Below, in pieces: positions 10,115-19,977 of a DNA stretch of 64,000 nucleotides. The notes beneath the pieces are model-generated. The model did no database searches. It worked only from the letters and a program-made list of their open reading frames with translations, and had not been told where the DNA came from. The stretch is taken from NCBI GenBank assembly GCA_943329075.2, contig CALQCM020000010.1:34782-98781 (forward strand), given 5' to 3'. The translations under genes were made by a program, and so were the position numbers. The stretch comes from Chitinophaga pinensis (GTDB lineage: Bacteria; Pseudomonadota; Gammaproteobacteria; Burkholderiales; SG8-41). The stretch's first letter is position 1, and the number at the start of each line of letters is the position of its first letter.

Positions 10115-10674
10115 GGGCGTGGCGCCCTGGCTCGACGCGCGTGCGGACGCGTCCGCCATGCGCGGATCACGTAACAGCGCCAGCCCAGGCGCACCAGCGC
10201 GTAAGCGGCGATGCTGAGCAGTATTGCCAGCAGCGGAATGCCGACCAGCAGCGGTTTGCCGACGGTCGTGAGCCAGTTGATGGCTGCACCCAGCCAGGCA
10301 CCGGCGCTGTCGCCTGCGATGTCGAACGGTGGCAGGCCGCCATCTGGCGCGAGCAGGACTAGTTGCCCGAGTTTGAAGGCGAGCAGATACAACGGCACGA
10401 TGGTGAACGGGTTGGAATACAGCGTGACGATCACTGCGATCGGCAGGTTGACGCGAAAGCCGATGGCGAGCAGGACGGCGGCGCTGAATTGCACCGGATT
10501 GCTGCCGGGAATGAGGCCGGCGAACATGCCGGCGGCCACGCCGCCGGCGACCGAACGGCGGTGCAGATGCCACAAATTGTGATGACCGAGCCGATGACCG
10601 AAACGCGCGACATGACGGTTGGCGTTGATCGTTGCATGGCTGGGCAGAAACTTTTTGAGAAACTTCCGTGGCAT
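10111..10674 (-). CDS. DUF2062 family membrane protein
   Basis: 187 residues. The family signature is visible: HRRSVAGGVAAGMFAGLIPG followed by FRVNLPIAVIVTLYSNPFT. There are three or four hydrophobic segments (about 45-75, 80-105, 140-165) and a basic C-terminal tail. Its biochemical role is not established. It overlaps the glycosylase gene by 4 bases. The N-terminus MPRKFLKKFLPSHATI is the usual basic lead of this family, supporting the start. Confidence 0.85.
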   Translation of the reverse strand: MPRKFLKKFLPSHATINANRHVARFGHRLGHHNLWHLHRRSVAGGVAAGMFAGLIPGSNPVQFSAAVLLAIGFRVNLPIAVIVTLYSNPFTIVPLYLLAFKLGQLVLLAPDGGLPPFDIAGDSAGAWLGAAINWLTTVGKPLLVGIPLLAILLSIAAYALVRLGWRCYVIRAWRTRPHARRARAPRP

Positions 10675-10776
10675 GCGGGCTAGTCCTTACGGTCGAGCCT
10701 ATTCTACCGAATTGCCGTCGGCGAACCGGTGCCTCAAACGTTTAAGCATGGGTTGAGACAACCTTCTTCGTGCTGA

Positions 10777-13173
10777 ATGCGTCTTCTGATCATCTGTTTT
10801 GCCGCCGGCACGGCATTTTTGCAAATGCGACCGGCATTGCCGGTGGCGCAGGCGTACTGGCTGGTGGCACCCGTTGTGCTGGCGGTTTTGTGTTGGTGGC
10901 GGCCGCAAAAACCCCTGGTAAAACGAGCTTGCCGCGCTGCCAGCCTGATGCTGTGCTTCTTCTGCGGCTTTATGTGGGCGGCGTGGCTTGCAGGGCAGCG
11001 TCTGGCCGATGAACTGCCGGTGGCATCCGAAGGCGCTGACATCCGCATCGTCGGCGTGGTCGCCGAACTGCCGCAACCGTACGAGCGCAGTCTGCGCTTT
11101 ACATTTGACGTCGAACGCGTGCTGACGCCGCAGGCGTTGGTGCCGGCACATATCACGCTGTCATGGTGGGGCACGCCGGCCGCAGACGGACGGGCCGGCA
11201 GCATTCCCGAGTTGCACGCGGGCGAGCGCTGGCAACTGACGGTGCGCCTGCGCCGGCCGCACGGATTGCAGAATCCGAACGGGTTTGACTATGAAGCGTG
11301 GCTGCTGGAACGCGATATCCGCGCCACCGGTTATGTGCGCGCACCGGCTACTGCGCAGCGCATCAATGCCGTTGTGTATGAGCCGCAATATCTCGTCGAG
11401 CGATTACGCGAGATAGTGAGAACACGCATTGTCAGCGCATTGCCTGCGGCAGAATACGCGGGCGTTCTCGTCGCCTTGGCGGTTGGCGACCAGCGTGGCA
11501 TTCCCGCCGCGCAGTGGCAGGTATTTACGCGGACCGGCATCAATCATCTGATCAGTATCTCGGGGCTCCACATCACCATGATTGCGGGGCTGGCGTTCTG
11601 GCTGGCGCATTTTTTATGGACGCGCAGTCCGCGCCTGATGGCGCGACTGCCGGCGCGCAAGGCCGCGGCGGTGGCCGGGTTGCTGGTTGCGGTCATTTAC
11701 GCGTGGCTCTCCGGATTTGCCATACCGGCGCAGCGCACGGTCTACATGCTTGCGGTGGTCGCATTCGCGTTGTGGCGCAGCCGCATGACCGCGCCGGGGG
11801 CGGTGCTGTGCGCCGCGCTGCTGCCGGTGGTGGTGATCGATCCGTGGGCAGCATTGTCGGCGGGTTTCTGGCTGTCGTTCGGTGCGGTGGCGATCATTCT
11901 GTTCGTTTCATGTCACCGCATTGGCGTGCCGCACTGGCTGCCCGCGTGGGGGCGCGTGCAATGGGCGGTGACCCTGGGCTTGACGCCGTTGTTGATTGCG
12001 ATGTTTCAGCAGGTTTCGTTGATATCGCCACTGGCCAACGCGCTGGCTATTCCGCTGGTCAGTCTGGCGGTGGTGCCATTGACGTTGATCGGTGTGGTCA
12101 TGCCCGGCCCGCTGTTGTTGCAAATTGCACACGCGTTGATGGCGGCCTGTGGTGCGGTCATGCAATGGATGAGCGAATTTCCGGTGGCGGTGTGGCAGCA
12201 GCACGCGCCTCCCTTGTGGTCGGTCGGCGTTGCATTGGCGGGTATTGTCTGGCTGTTATTGCCACGCGGATTTCCGGCGCGCTGGATCGGCGGGGGTGCG
12301 CTGTTGCCGCTATTTCTGCTGGCGCCGGTGCCGCTGCCGGAAGGTGTGCTGCGTATGGCCGTGCTGGATGTCGGGCAGGGGCTGGGGGTTGTTGTGCAGA
12401 CACGCAATCATGCGCTGCTCTACGACACGGGCACCCTCTACGGGCCGCAGGCCGACAGCGGTAACCGTGTGATCGTTCCGTATCTGCGCGCGAGCGGAAT
12501 CGTTGTAATCGACACGCTGATAGTCAGCCACGGCGATAAGGACCACGCGGGGGGTGTCGCCTCGGTCTTGCAGGCGGTTCCGGTGAAGCGCGTGCTTTCG
12601 TCAATACCGGCGGCGGACGTGTTCAACGAACACGGGCCGCCCGCGGCAACGTGCGTGGCGGGCGAACGCTGGCAGTGGGACGGGATCGATTTTGAAATTC
12701 TGCATCCGTCGGCGCAGCACTATGCGCGCGAGAAGCAGCGCAGCAACGACCGCAGTTGCGTCTTGCGCATCACCACCGGTGGCAGCAGCGTGCTGATGAC
12801 CGCTGATATTGAACAGAAGACGGAAGCCGAGTTGTTGCGATCGTCGGCCGACAAACTGCCCGCGCGTGTATTGATGGTGCCACACCATGGCAGCCGGACC
12901 TCTTCGTCGGCAGAATTCCTCGCGCGGGTGCAGCCCGAATACGCGCTGATCGCCGCCGGCTATCGCAACCGCTTCGGGCACCCCAAGGACGATGTAGTTG
13001 ACCGTTACCGCGCGCTCGGCAGCCGCATCTATCGCACCGACCTCGATGGCGCATTGATTGTGCAACTGGATGCCGCTGGCGACGTGAATATCCGGCGCCA
13101 GCGCCTGCTCGGCCGCCGTTATTGGCACGCGGCGCTGGAAAATCCGGACCTTGCGGATGACGAGGAATACTGA
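10777..13173 (+). CDS. comEC: DNA internalisation competence protein ComEC/Rec2
   Basis: 798 residues. N-terminal membrane segments with a DUF4131 region (about 1-200) precede the Competence domain, whose hallmark GINHLISISGLHITMIAGL lies near residues 253-271 and contains several helices. A C-terminal metallo-beta-lactamase domain starts at AVLDVGQGLGVVV (about 528) with the metal motif SHGDKDHAGG (about 586-595). ComEC forms the inner-membrane channel for single-stranded DNA during natural transformation. The metal motif appears intact. No other com genes are nearby, which is usual outside Firmicutes. Confidence 0.93.
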   Translation: MRLLIICFAAGTAFLQMRPALPVAQAYWLVAPVVLAVLCWWRPQKPLVKRACRAASLMLCFFCGFMWAAWLAGQRLADELPVASEGADIRIVGVVAELPQPYERSLRFTFDVERVLTPQALVPAHITLSWWGTPAADGRAGSIPELHAGERWQLTVRLRRPHGLQNPNGFDYEAWLLERDIRATGYVRAPATAQRINAVVYEPQYLVERLREIVRTRIVSALPAAEYAGVLVALAVGDQRGIPAAQWQVFTRTGINHLISISGLHITMIAGLAFWLAHFLWTRSPRLMARLPARKAAAVAGLLVAVIYAWLSGFAIPAQRTVYMLAVVAFALWRSRMTAPGAVLCAALLPVVVIDPWAALSAGFWLSFGAVAIILFVSCHRIGVPHWLPAWGRVQWAVTLGLTPLLIAMFQQVSLISPLANALAIPLVSLAVVPLTLIGVVMPGPLLLQIAHALMAACGAVMQWMSEFPVAVWQQHAPPLWSVGVALAGIVWLLLPRGFPARWIGGGALLPLFLLAPVPLPEGVLRMAVLDVGQGLGVVVQTRNHALLYDTGTLYGPQADSGNRVIVPYLRASGIVVIDTLIVSHGDKDHAGGVASVLQAVPVKRVLSSIPAADVFNEHGPPAATCVAGERWQWDGIDFEILHPSAQHYAREKQRSNDRSCVLRITTGGSSVLMTADIEQKTEAELLRSSADKLPARVLMVPHHGSRTSSSAEFLARVQPEYALIAAGYRNRFGHPKDDVVDRYRALGSRIYRTDLDGALIVQLDAAGDVNIRRQRLLGRRYWHAALENPDLADDEEY

Positions 13174-13226
13174 GGGGTGTTACAGAAACGCCCGGCGCGC
13201 GCGAAAAAACGCGACGATCAAAACGA

Positions 13227-13628
13227 TCAGAATTTTCTTTGCAGCATCAGACCCGGCGTGCGTTTGGGCGCCAGTTGCAGTCCGGGCGGGTTGAGATCGA
13301 CGGCCGGGGCACCCATCACGTTGAGATTGATGCCGACCCCCCATTCGTTCTTGTCATCCAGGGGTAACAGCAGGCTTTTTGATTCGCGGCTGTAATTCAG
13401 TCCGAACGGTAGTTCGATGCGCTCGCGCAGCGAATGGGCAGGGCGGCGTAATCCAACGCCAACGGCGCCGGAATCCTGCGCACTGAAAACATCATCGTTG
13501 GTGCGCGAAGGCGGCTGCAGTGTTGTCGGCCGCTCGGCAATTTCATCGGCGGCGCATGCCATCAACGGCAGGAATGCAAAGGCCGCGGCAACAATGCCGG
13601 CAACGGTAACGCGAAGAAATCGACGCAT
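13227..13628 (-). CDS. Exported protein of unknown function
   Basis: 133 residues with a clear Sec signal peptide: a basic start (MRRFLRV), a hydrophobic core and a cleavage site after ACA (about residue 26). The mature part has about 107 residues with no cysteine, containing alternating polar/hydrophobic stretches (ELPFGLNYSRESKSLLLPL, NEWGVGINLNVM) that could be beta strands. A periplasmic or outer-membrane-associated location is likely. No family was recognised. It converges on comEC; the gap to comEC is 53 bases and has no obvious terminator. Confidence 0.65.
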   Translation of the reverse strand: MRRFLRVTVAGIVAAAFAFLPLMACAADEIAERPTTLQPPSRTNDDVFSAQDSGAVGVGLRRPAHSLRERIELPFGLNYSRESKSLLLPLDDKNEWGVGINLNVMGAPAVDLNPPGLQLAPKRTPGLMLQRKF

Positions 13629-13866
13629 GATTTGCCTTCCCGGCAGGCCCTGTGATGGTTTTCGTTGCTATTATCATCCCGCGACTGTGACATTTTCAAC
13701 AATTGAAATTGACGAAAATCAACGCGATCGCCGATTGTGTGCGCGCGCGGGTGAGGTTTCGACTTTGGATGGCGAGAAAAATTTTGTTATTCAATTAGTT
13801 GTGACTGTCGCGGGCGTGCCGGTCTGAAACCCGGGAATAATGTATGTTGCGCTGCGGGAATTGAAA

Positions 13867-14625
13867 ATGATCAAGTGTCCGAAATGCGCTTATGAGCGTC
13901 GCGCCGAGGATCGGGGCGATGCGGGTATCTGTCCCGCCTGCGGCCTCGTCTTCGCAAAATGGGTCAGCCGCACGCTGGGTACGGCGCAGTTGCGGCGCCA
14001 GGAAGCGAACGCCGGGAGCGATGAAGGCGGCAGCTGTCTTGCCGGCCTCATCGAGCAATTGACGTTTGTCGAACCGCGCACCGATACGATGTTGTTCCGA
14101 GGGCGGGTTGCGTTGTTCGCTGTGTTTGTCGTCTGGGGGCTCTACTTCGTGACCCTCGATTTGCGCAGCAATGACATCGGCGCGTCCTTCATGCATCGGG
14201 TCAATCTGGTGTTTCATGAGGCCGGGCACGTGATCTTCATGCCGTTCGGCCAGTTCATGCATATTCTGGGTGGCAGCCTCGGCCAGTTGCTAATGCCCGC
14301 CATCGTGCTGGGCGTGATGGTGTTCAAGAACCACGATAACTTTGGCGGTTCGATTTGCCTGTGGTGGATCGGCCAGAGTCTCAAGGACCTGGCGCCCTAC
14401 ATCAACGACGCGCGTGATCTCCAATTGCAATTGCTGACCGGCAACAGCCAGGACGTTCCGGAAACACATGACTGGGCGAACATACTGCTCGATCTTGGTT
14501 TGATTTTTCGCGAGAAGAAAATCGCACTCGGCGCCGATATCATCGGCAGCCTGATCATGCTGCTGGCGCTGGCTTGGGGCGCGTATTTATTATTGAAGCA
14601 ATTTCGCAATCTCGATCGCGGGTGA
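13867..14625 (+). CDS. Zinc-ribbon membrane protein with HEAGH motif (possible metalloprotease)
   Basis: 252 residues from ATG 13867 (MIKCPKCAYERR); the frame is open from 13840. The N-terminus is a zinc ribbon with two CxxC pairs (C4/C7 and C22/C25). After a polar linker there is a membrane segment (about 78-97), then VFHEAGHVIF (115-124), matching the HExxH zinc-protease signature and resembling site-2-protease (M50) active sites. Hydrophobic helices follow (136-152 and 224-245). The second M50 motif (NPxxDG) was not found, so the protease role is uncertain. It lies 10 bases upstream of relA and may share its transcript. Confidence 0.65.
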   Translation: MIKCPKCAYERRAEDRGDAGICPACGLVFAKWVSRTLGTAQLRRQEANAGSDEGGSCLAGLIEQLTFVEPRTDTMLFRGRVALFAVFVVWGLYFVTLDLRSNDIGASFMHRVNLVFHEAGHVIFMPFGQFMHILGGSLGQLLMPAIVLGVMVFKNHDNFGGSICLWWIGQSLKDLAPYINDARDLQLQLLTGNSQDVPETHDWANILLDLGLIFREKKIALGADIIGSLIMLLALAWGAYLLLKQFRNLDRG

Positions 14626-14635
14626 CGGGGCGGCG

Positions 14636-16786
14636 ATGGCAAATCATTTGAAACTCGTAACGCCTGCGGATGAGAGCAACGCCGGTGCAATGCTGGCGGC
14701 ACTCGACGCCGCGTATCCGGCGGAAGACCGTGCGCGGGTGCGGCAGGCGCTGGCCTGGATCGAGACCAATGCCAGCGCTCGCCGGCTGGCGAGCGGTGAA
14801 TCCATGTTCGACCACGCGGTCGCGACGGTGGAGATCTTGCTTGCGTTCAAGCCGGACATTGAGTGTGTCGCGGCGGGCTTGCTTGGGCGCTATGCCGAAG
14901 ACCCCGCATTGATGCTCGCGCTGCGCGAGTCGTTTGGCGCCGGCATTTCCGCGCTGGCCGACGGCGCGGCGCGCATGCTGACTATCGAGGAGCTGGGCGG
15001 GCGTGTCGAACCAAGCAGCACTGCCGGCGCGCAGCTCGAATCGCTGCGCAAAATGCTGCTGGCGATGGCGCAGGACATGCGCGTCGTTCTGATCAAACTG
15101 GCCGACCAGGTGCAAACGCTCAGGTATGCGGTCAAAAGTGACGACGAACCGCGGCGCCTGGCGGCGGCGCGGCTGGCACTGGATATTTATGCGCCGCTGG
15201 CAAACCGTCTCGGCGTCTGGCAGTTGAAGTGGGCGATCGAAGACCTGGCGCTGCGCATACTCGATCCGGAAACCTACCGGCGCATCGCGCATTGGCTCGA
15301 TGAAAAGCGCAACGACCGCGAAAGTTATATTGCCGGTGTGATCACGCAACTGCGCGCAACGCTGGCGGAATCCGGCATCGCGGCGGAGATCAGCGGGCGC
15401 CCCAAGCACATCTACAGCATCTACAACAAGATGCGTAACAAGGAACTCGATTTCGGCTCTCTACACGATGTGCGCGCGGTGCGCGCGATCGTCGCCGACG
15501 TCAAATCCTGTTATGCCGTGCTGGGTCTCGTGCATAACCTGTGGACGCCGCTGCCCGGCGAGTTCGACGACTATATCGCGCGCCCCAAGGGCAACAACTA
15601 TCGTTCGTTGCACACCGCGGTCAGCGGGCCGGGCGGCAAGCCGCTCGAAATCCAGATCCGCACCTCTGAAATGCATCAGCATGCGGACTTCGGCGTAGCC
15701 GCGCACTGGCGCTATAAAGAAGGCTCGCACCGCGACGCGCACTACGACGACAAGATTGCCTGGCTGCGGCAGGTCGTCGAGTGGAAAGACGAAATGGCCG
15801 ATGCCGGCGGTTTGTTTGCCGACACCATTTATGTGCTGACGCCGCAGGGGCGCGTGATCGATCTGCCGGCGGATGCGACACCGATTGATTTTGCCTACCA
15901 TCTGCACAGTGACCTTGGTCACCGCTGCCGCGGCGCCAGGGTCGACGGCGCCATGGTGCCGCTGAACACGCCATTGAAGAACGGCCAGTGCGTCGAGGTG
16001 GTCGCTGCCAAGCAGGGCGGGCCTAGCCGCGACTGGCTGAATCCGGCGTTGGGTTTTTTGAAGAGCACCGGCGCACGCAACAGGGTCCGGCAATGGTTCA
16101 ACCGGCAGAATCTTGAAACCTCGGTGGCGCAGGGGCGTGTGATCGTCGACCGCGAACTGCAGCGGCACGGTATGACTCGTCTCAATCTGGAAACGCTGGC
16201 GCGCCAGTTTGGTTTCAACAAGGTCGACGATTTTCTGGCCGACGTCGGGCGCGGCGAAATCGGCCAGCGACAACTGCACAACGGCCTTGTGCCGCAGGAG
16301 GCGGAGCCGGCGGTCGCCGAAGAAGCGCCGATCGTGCGCAAGGCGCGCGCGCAACCCGGCGGCATACTCATCGTCGGCGTCGATAAATTGCTGACGGTGC
16401 CGGCGCGCTGCTGCAAGCCGGCGCCGCCGGATGCGATCATCGGTTTTGTCTCGCGTGGTCGCGGCGTGACGATACACCGCCGTGGCTGTCTGAACGTCCC
16501 GTTATTGAGCGCGGAGCGTCTGGTTGACGCCGAGTGGGGCGATTCGCCGCTGGCGACATTTCCGGTCGATGTCGTGATCGATGCGGGTGACCGCACCGGG
16601 CTCCTGCGCGACATCACGGAAATTCTTTCGCGCGAGCATATCAACGTGACGGCAACCAACAGCGTAAGCCGTTCAGTATGCGCGCGCATGATGTTAACCG
16701 TCGAAGTGCCGAACCTCGGGCAACTCGAACGCGTGCTGGCGTTGATACGCGTGGTGCCGGGCGTGGCCCGCGCAGCGCGGCGCTGA
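14636..16786 (+). CDS. relA: (p)ppGpp synthetase RelA (hydrolase domain degenerate)
   Basis: 716 residues. The N-terminal HD region is present, but the catalytic HD of SpoT (LLHD) is replaced by LLGRYAED (about 80-87), so hydrolase activity is probably lost as in RelA. The synthetase domain has GRPKHIYSIYNKM (about 255-267) and EFDDYIARPKGNNYRSLHTAV (about 305-325); EFDD is the form seen in synthetase-only enzymes. A TGS domain (DTIYVLTPQGRVIDLP, about 397-412) and a C-terminal ACT domain (about 640-710) follow. The enzyme makes the alarmone on stalled ribosomes. A separate SpoT is expected elsewhere. Confidence 0.93.
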   Translation: MANHLKLVTPADESNAGAMLAALDAAYPAEDRARVRQALAWIETNASARRLASGESMFDHAVATVEILLAFKPDIECVAAGLLGRYAEDPALMLALRESFGAGISALADGAARMLTIEELGGRVEPSSTAGAQLESLRKMLLAMAQDMRVVLIKLADQVQTLRYAVKSDDEPRRLAAARLALDIYAPLANRLGVWQLKWAIEDLALRILDPETYRRIAHWLDEKRNDRESYIAGVITQLRATLAESGIAAEISGRPKHIYSIYNKMRNKELDFGSLHDVRAVRAIVADVKSCYAVLGLVHNLWTPLPGEFDDYIARPKGNNYRSLHTAVSGPGGKPLEIQIRTSEMHQHADFGVAAHWRYKEGSHRDAHYDDKIAWLRQVVEWKDEMADAGGLFADTIYVLTPQGRVIDLPADATPIDFAYHLHSDLGHRCRGARVDGAMVPLNTPLKNGQCVEVVAAKQGGPSRDWLNPALGFLKSTGARNRVRQWFNRQNLETSVAQGRVIVDRELQRHGMTRLNLETLARQFGFNKVDDFLADVGRGEIGQRQLHNGLVPQEAEPAVAEEAPIVRKARAQPGGILIVGVDKLLTVPARCCKPAPPDAIIGFVSRGRGVTIHRRGCLNVPLLSAERLVDAEWGDSPLATFPVDVVIDAGDRTGLLRDITEILSREHINVTATNSVSRSVCARMMLTVEVPNLGQLERVLALIRVVPGVARAARR

Positions 16787-16795
16787 GCGCGCGCT

Positions 16796-17581
16796 TTACT
16801 TCGCGCAGCGAAAACTGATGTTGTGGTGACCGGCGCGCGGATTGCGCGATAGTGTGCGGCCGCGTTGGGTGGCGGTGATCTCTGCGGCGGGCGAGTCATG
16901 CCCGCCGCCGCGCGTGCCGCGCACTGGGCCGGCGCTCAGATCTTCGCGGCCATCGCCGGCGTTGTAGGGGTAGGGCTTGTAGGCGCTGGAAACCCATTCC
17001 CACGCGTTGCCCGCCATGCCCAGCGTGCCGAACGGCCCGCGGCCGGCGGGAAAGGCGTCTGCTGCCGCGGTTTCATTGAAATGTTTCCCAAACTGCGCGC
17101 GTGCTGCATCCGGCGCCGCGTTGCCCCACGGATATTTGCGGCCGTCATCACCGCGCGCGGCCCTTTCCCATTCGGCCTCGGTCGGCAGCCGTTTGCCGCG
17201 CCAGGCGCAATAGTCGCGTGCGCCGGCCCAGGTCGGTTCCACCGCAGGATGATTTTCGAATCCGCGGTCGGCCAACCAGTGTTTGCCCGCCTGATGAATG
17301 CGCGCGTCATTGTCATCAAAGTCATACAGGCGTTCAGCGTTGCGATTGTGGGGGCCGACGGCATTGAGAAATTCTGCAAAATGTTCGTTGGTGACCGGCA
17401 AGCGGTCGATTTGGAAGGCCGCAACGCGGACCGCGTGTGCCGGACGCTCGTCGTCCGGGCCGTCATGGCTGCCCATGGTCAGCGTGCCCGCCGCGATCGG
17501 CAGCATTTCTGCCGTTGGAGCGGCAGCGCCTGTCGTGCCGCTGGCGATCAGTAACAGTAACAATACGTATGGGCGGATCAT
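16796..17581 (-). CDS. Formylglycine-generating-enzyme-like (SUMF1 fold) exported protein
   Basis: 261 residues from ATG 17581, with a signal peptide (MIRPYVLLLLLIASGTTGAAA). The remainder is a single FGE-sulfatase domain: LPIAAGTLTMGSHDGPDDERP near the start, PVTNEHFAEFLNAV, a central CAWRGKRLPTEAEWERAARG (about 145-164), GMAGNAWEWVSSAYKPY and the terminal ISFRCAK. True formylglycine enzymes use a cysteine pair near the C-terminus; the region RTLSRNPRAGHHNISFRC has only one, so this is more likely a binding or regulatory paralogue. It converges on relA with a 9-base gap. The role is unknown. Confidence 0.82.
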   Translation of the reverse strand: MIRPYVLLLLLIASGTTGAAAPTAEMLPIAAGTLTMGSHDGPDDERPAHAVRVAAFQIDRLPVTNEHFAEFLNAVGPHNRNAERLYDFDDNDARIHQAGKHWLADRGFENHPAVEPTWAGARDYCAWRGKRLPTEAEWERAARGDDGRKYPWGNAAPDAARAQFGKHFNETAAADAFPAGRGPFGTLGMAGNAWEWVSSAYKPYPYNAGDGREDLSAGPVRGTRGGGHDSPAAEITATQRGRTLSRNPRAGHHNISFRCAK

Positions 17582-17729
17582 GGCGGGGTCACCGTTGCAA
17601 TGAGGGACTCGTTGAAACATGCCTGCCGGTTGCAGGCGCGGCATGCAGCTTGATTCGAGCCGCAACTATATTGCGCGCGGGTATCGACGGCAATGGCGGC
17701 GGTGTTTTGCCGTCAAGACCATGATTCAT

Positions 17730-17758
17730 TTGAACCATCAGACGGAAACGGGTAGAAT
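17730..17758 (+). promoter_or_regulatory. Sigma-70 promoter of tRNA-Val
   Basis: TTGAAC (17730-17735), a 17-base spacer, and TAGAAT (17753-17758), followed by a GC-rich discriminator (CCGGCC) just before the tRNA. A GC-rich discriminator is typical of stringently controlled stable-RNA promoters. Confidence 0.7.
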
Positions 17759-17769
17759 CCGGCCTTCCC

Positions 17770-17846
17770 AGGCGCGTAGCTCAGTTGGTTAGAGCACCAC
17801 CTTGACATGGTGGGGGTCGTTGGTTCGAATCCAATCGCGCCTACCA
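17770..17846 (+). tRNA. tRNA-Val (anticodon GAC)
   Basis: A 77-base cloverleaf: acceptor AGGCGCG/CGCGCCT, D arm GCTC...GAGC, anticodon stem CCACC/GGTGG with loop TTGACAT (anticodon GAC), T arm GTTGG-TTCGAAT-CCAAT, discriminator A and encoded CCA. All stems pair. GAC reads GUC and GUU valine codons. Confidence 0.97.
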
Positions 17847-17984
17847 ACAATTCAAATTCAAATGTGACGCACGGCGCGGCAGCGCCGACTGCGGCAAACG
17901 TCGGATACGGAAGCGAGCGTTATGACACCGCGAACTAGTATCGTTGCCCCGCCGATTTGCTAGTCGCGTTTTGTCCTGTCAATA

Positions 17985-18012
17985 AAAAAGTGCGGCTGGT
18001 CCGCACTTTTTG
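17985..18012 (+). terminator. Intrinsic terminator/attenuator-like hairpin before thrS
   Basis: AAAAAGTGCGG and CCGCACTTTTT form an 11-bp inverted repeat around a 5-base loop, followed by TGTTTTTG. It lies between tRNA-Val and thrS, 24 bases before the thrS start. It could end the tRNA transcript or act as an attenuator for the thrS operon; no competing fold or leader peptide was seen. Confidence 0.7.
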
Positions 18013-18035
18013 TTTTTGTAATCGGGATTTCTGAA

Positions 18036-19952
18036 ATGATCAATGTAAAACTGCCGGACGGATCATTGCGTCCGTTCGAAAAAGCGGTGTCGGTCGCGGC
18101 AGTGGCGGCCTCCATCGGCCCCGGACTGGCCAAGGCGGCGCTCGCCGGCCGCGTCAACGGCAAGCTGGTCGATCTGTCCCACGTCATGGATGCTGATGCT
18201 GATCTGGCTATCATCACCGACAAGGATGCCGACGGCCTGGATTTGATCCGGCACTCGACCGCGCACCTGCTGGCCTATGCGGTGAAGGAACTGTTTCCCG
18301 ACGCGCAAGTGACGATTGGCCCGGTGATCGAAAACGGTTTTTTTTACGATTTTTCGTACCAGCGCCCGTTCACGCCCGAAGACCTGCAGGCGATCGAAAA
18401 ACGCATGGCGGAACTGGCCAAACGCAATATTCCGGTGTCGCGCGAAGAGTGGCCGCGTGACAAGGCGGTTGAATTTTTCAAATCGATCGGCGAGCACTAC
18501 AAGGCCGAGATCATTGCGTCGATTCCCGCCGATCAGGCCGTCTCGCTGTATCGCGAGGGCGACTTCATCGATTTATGCCGCGGTCCGCACGTGCCGTCGA
18601 CCGGCAAGCTCAAAGCCTTCAAGCTGATGAAGGTGGCCGGCGCTTACTGGCGCGGCGATTCAAAAAACGAAATGCTGCAGCGGATCTACGGCACGGCGTG
18701 GGCCAAGAAAGAGGAACTCGACGCCTATCTGCTGATGCTGGAGGAGGCCGAGAAACGCGATCACCGCCGTCTTGCCAAACAACTCGATTTGTTTCACATG
18801 CAGGAAGAGGCGCCGGGGCTGGTGTTCTGGCATCCGCATGGCTGGACGGTGTGGCAGCAGATCGAACAGTACATGCGGCGCATTTATCAGGACCACGGCT
18901 ACAAGGAAGTGCGTTGCCCGCAGATTCTCGACCGTTCGCTGTGGGAGAAGTCCGGCCACTGGGAGAACTACAAGGAGAATATGTTCACCACGGCGAGCGA
19001 GAATCGCGATTACGCGATCAAGCCGATGAACTGTCCCGGTCACGTGCAAATATACAACGCGGGTCTGCACAGCTATCGCGAACTGCCGCTGCGTTATGGT
19101 GAATTCGGTGCCTGCCACCGCAACGAACCATCGGGCGCGCTGCACGGCATCATGCGGGTGCGCGGTTTTACGCAGGATGACGGCCATATTTTCTGCACGC
19201 CGGCGCAAATCCAGCCGGAGGTCGCGGCGTTCATCGATTTGCTGATCGGCGTTTACAAGGATTTCGGCTTCGACGACATCATCTACAAGTTGTCGACACG
19301 GCCGCCGAAGCGCGTTGGCGCCGACGAAACCTGGGATGTGGCGGAAAAGGCGCTGGCCGACGCCTTGAACGCCAAAGGCGTGGCGTGGGAAACGTTGCCG
19401 GGCGAGGGGGCCTTTTACGGTCCGAAGATCGAGTTTTCGCTGAAAGACTCGATCGGCCGGGTCTGGCAATGCGGCACCATTCAGGTCGATTTCTCGATGC
19501 CGGGGCGCCTCGGGGCAGAATTCGTCGATGAGGACAACACGCGCAAGACCCCGGTCATGCTGCACCGGGCGATCGTTGGTTCCATGGAGCGGTTTATCGG
19601 CATTTTGATCGAAAACTTCGCCGGCGCGCTGCCGGTCTGGCTGGCGCCGGTGCAGGTTGTGGTCATGAATATCACGGCCAATCAGGCGGCTTATGCGGAA
19701 GCGGTGTTGCAACAATTACGCCAATCCGGGCTGCGGGCCGAGGGTGACTTGAGAAATGAGAAAATAACCTATAAAATTCGGGAACATAGTCTGCAAAAGC
19801 GGCCCTACCAGATTATTCTGGGTGACAAGGAAATGGCTGCGCAGACAGTTGCCGTGCGAACCCGCAAAGGCGAAGACCTCGGACAAATGCCCGTTTCGGT
19901 CTTCGTTGAGCGCCTTCAACACGAGGCGCAAGATTTCGGGCGCACGGCATAA
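18036..19952 (+). CDS. thrS: Threonyl-tRNA synthetase
   Basis: 638 residues, normal for the family. Order of domains: TGS (about 1-62), editing domain with the zinc-like set [16 protein letters not shown] (about 72-87) and [27 protein letters not shown] (about 180), the class II core with motif 2 region and [10 protein letters not shown] (about 330), and the anticodon-binding domain (about 535-638). It charges tRNA-Thr and edits Ser-tRNA. It opens the conserved thrS-infC-rpmI-rplT-pheST-ihfA block. Confidence 0.97.
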   Translation: MINVKLPDGSLRPFEKAVSVAAVAASIGPGLAKAALAGRVNGKLVDLSHVMDADADLAIITDKDADGLDLIRHSTAHLLAYAVKELFPDAQVTIGPVIENGFFYDFSYQRPFTPEDLQAIEKRMAELAKRNIPVSREEWPRDKAVEFFKSIGEHYKAEIIASIPADQAVSLYREGDFIDLCRGPHVPSTGKLKAFKLMKVAGAYWRGDSKNEMLQRIYGTAWAKKEELDAYLLMLEEAEKRDHRRLAKQLDLFHMQEEAPGLVFWHPHGWTVWQQIEQYMRRIYQDHGYKEVRCPQILDRSLWEKSGHWENYKENMFTTASENRDYAIKPMNCPGHVQIYNAGLHSYRELPLRYGEFGACHRNEPSGALHGIMRVRGFTQDDGHIFCTPAQIQPEVAAFIDLLIGVYKDFGFDDIIYKLSTRPPKRVGADETWDVAEKALADALNAKGVAWETLPGEGAFYGPKIEFSLKDSIGRVWQCGTIQVDFSMPGRLGAEFVDEDNTRKTPVMLHRAIVGSMERFIGILIENFAGALPVWLAPVQVVVMNITANQAAYAEAVLQQLRQSGLRAEGDLRNEKITYKIREHSLQKRPYQIILGDKEMAAQTVAVRTRKGEDLGQMPVSVFVERLQHEAQDFGRTA

Positions 19953-19977
19953 CTTTTTGATATAGCGAGGTTTTTGT

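Noticed and set aside
13629..13866. Promoter/operator for the zinc-ribbon gene around the TTCAA-CAA-TTGAA palindrome
   Set aside because: The short palindrome near 13693 has no properly spaced -10/-35 pair and could be chance in this AT-rich gap.
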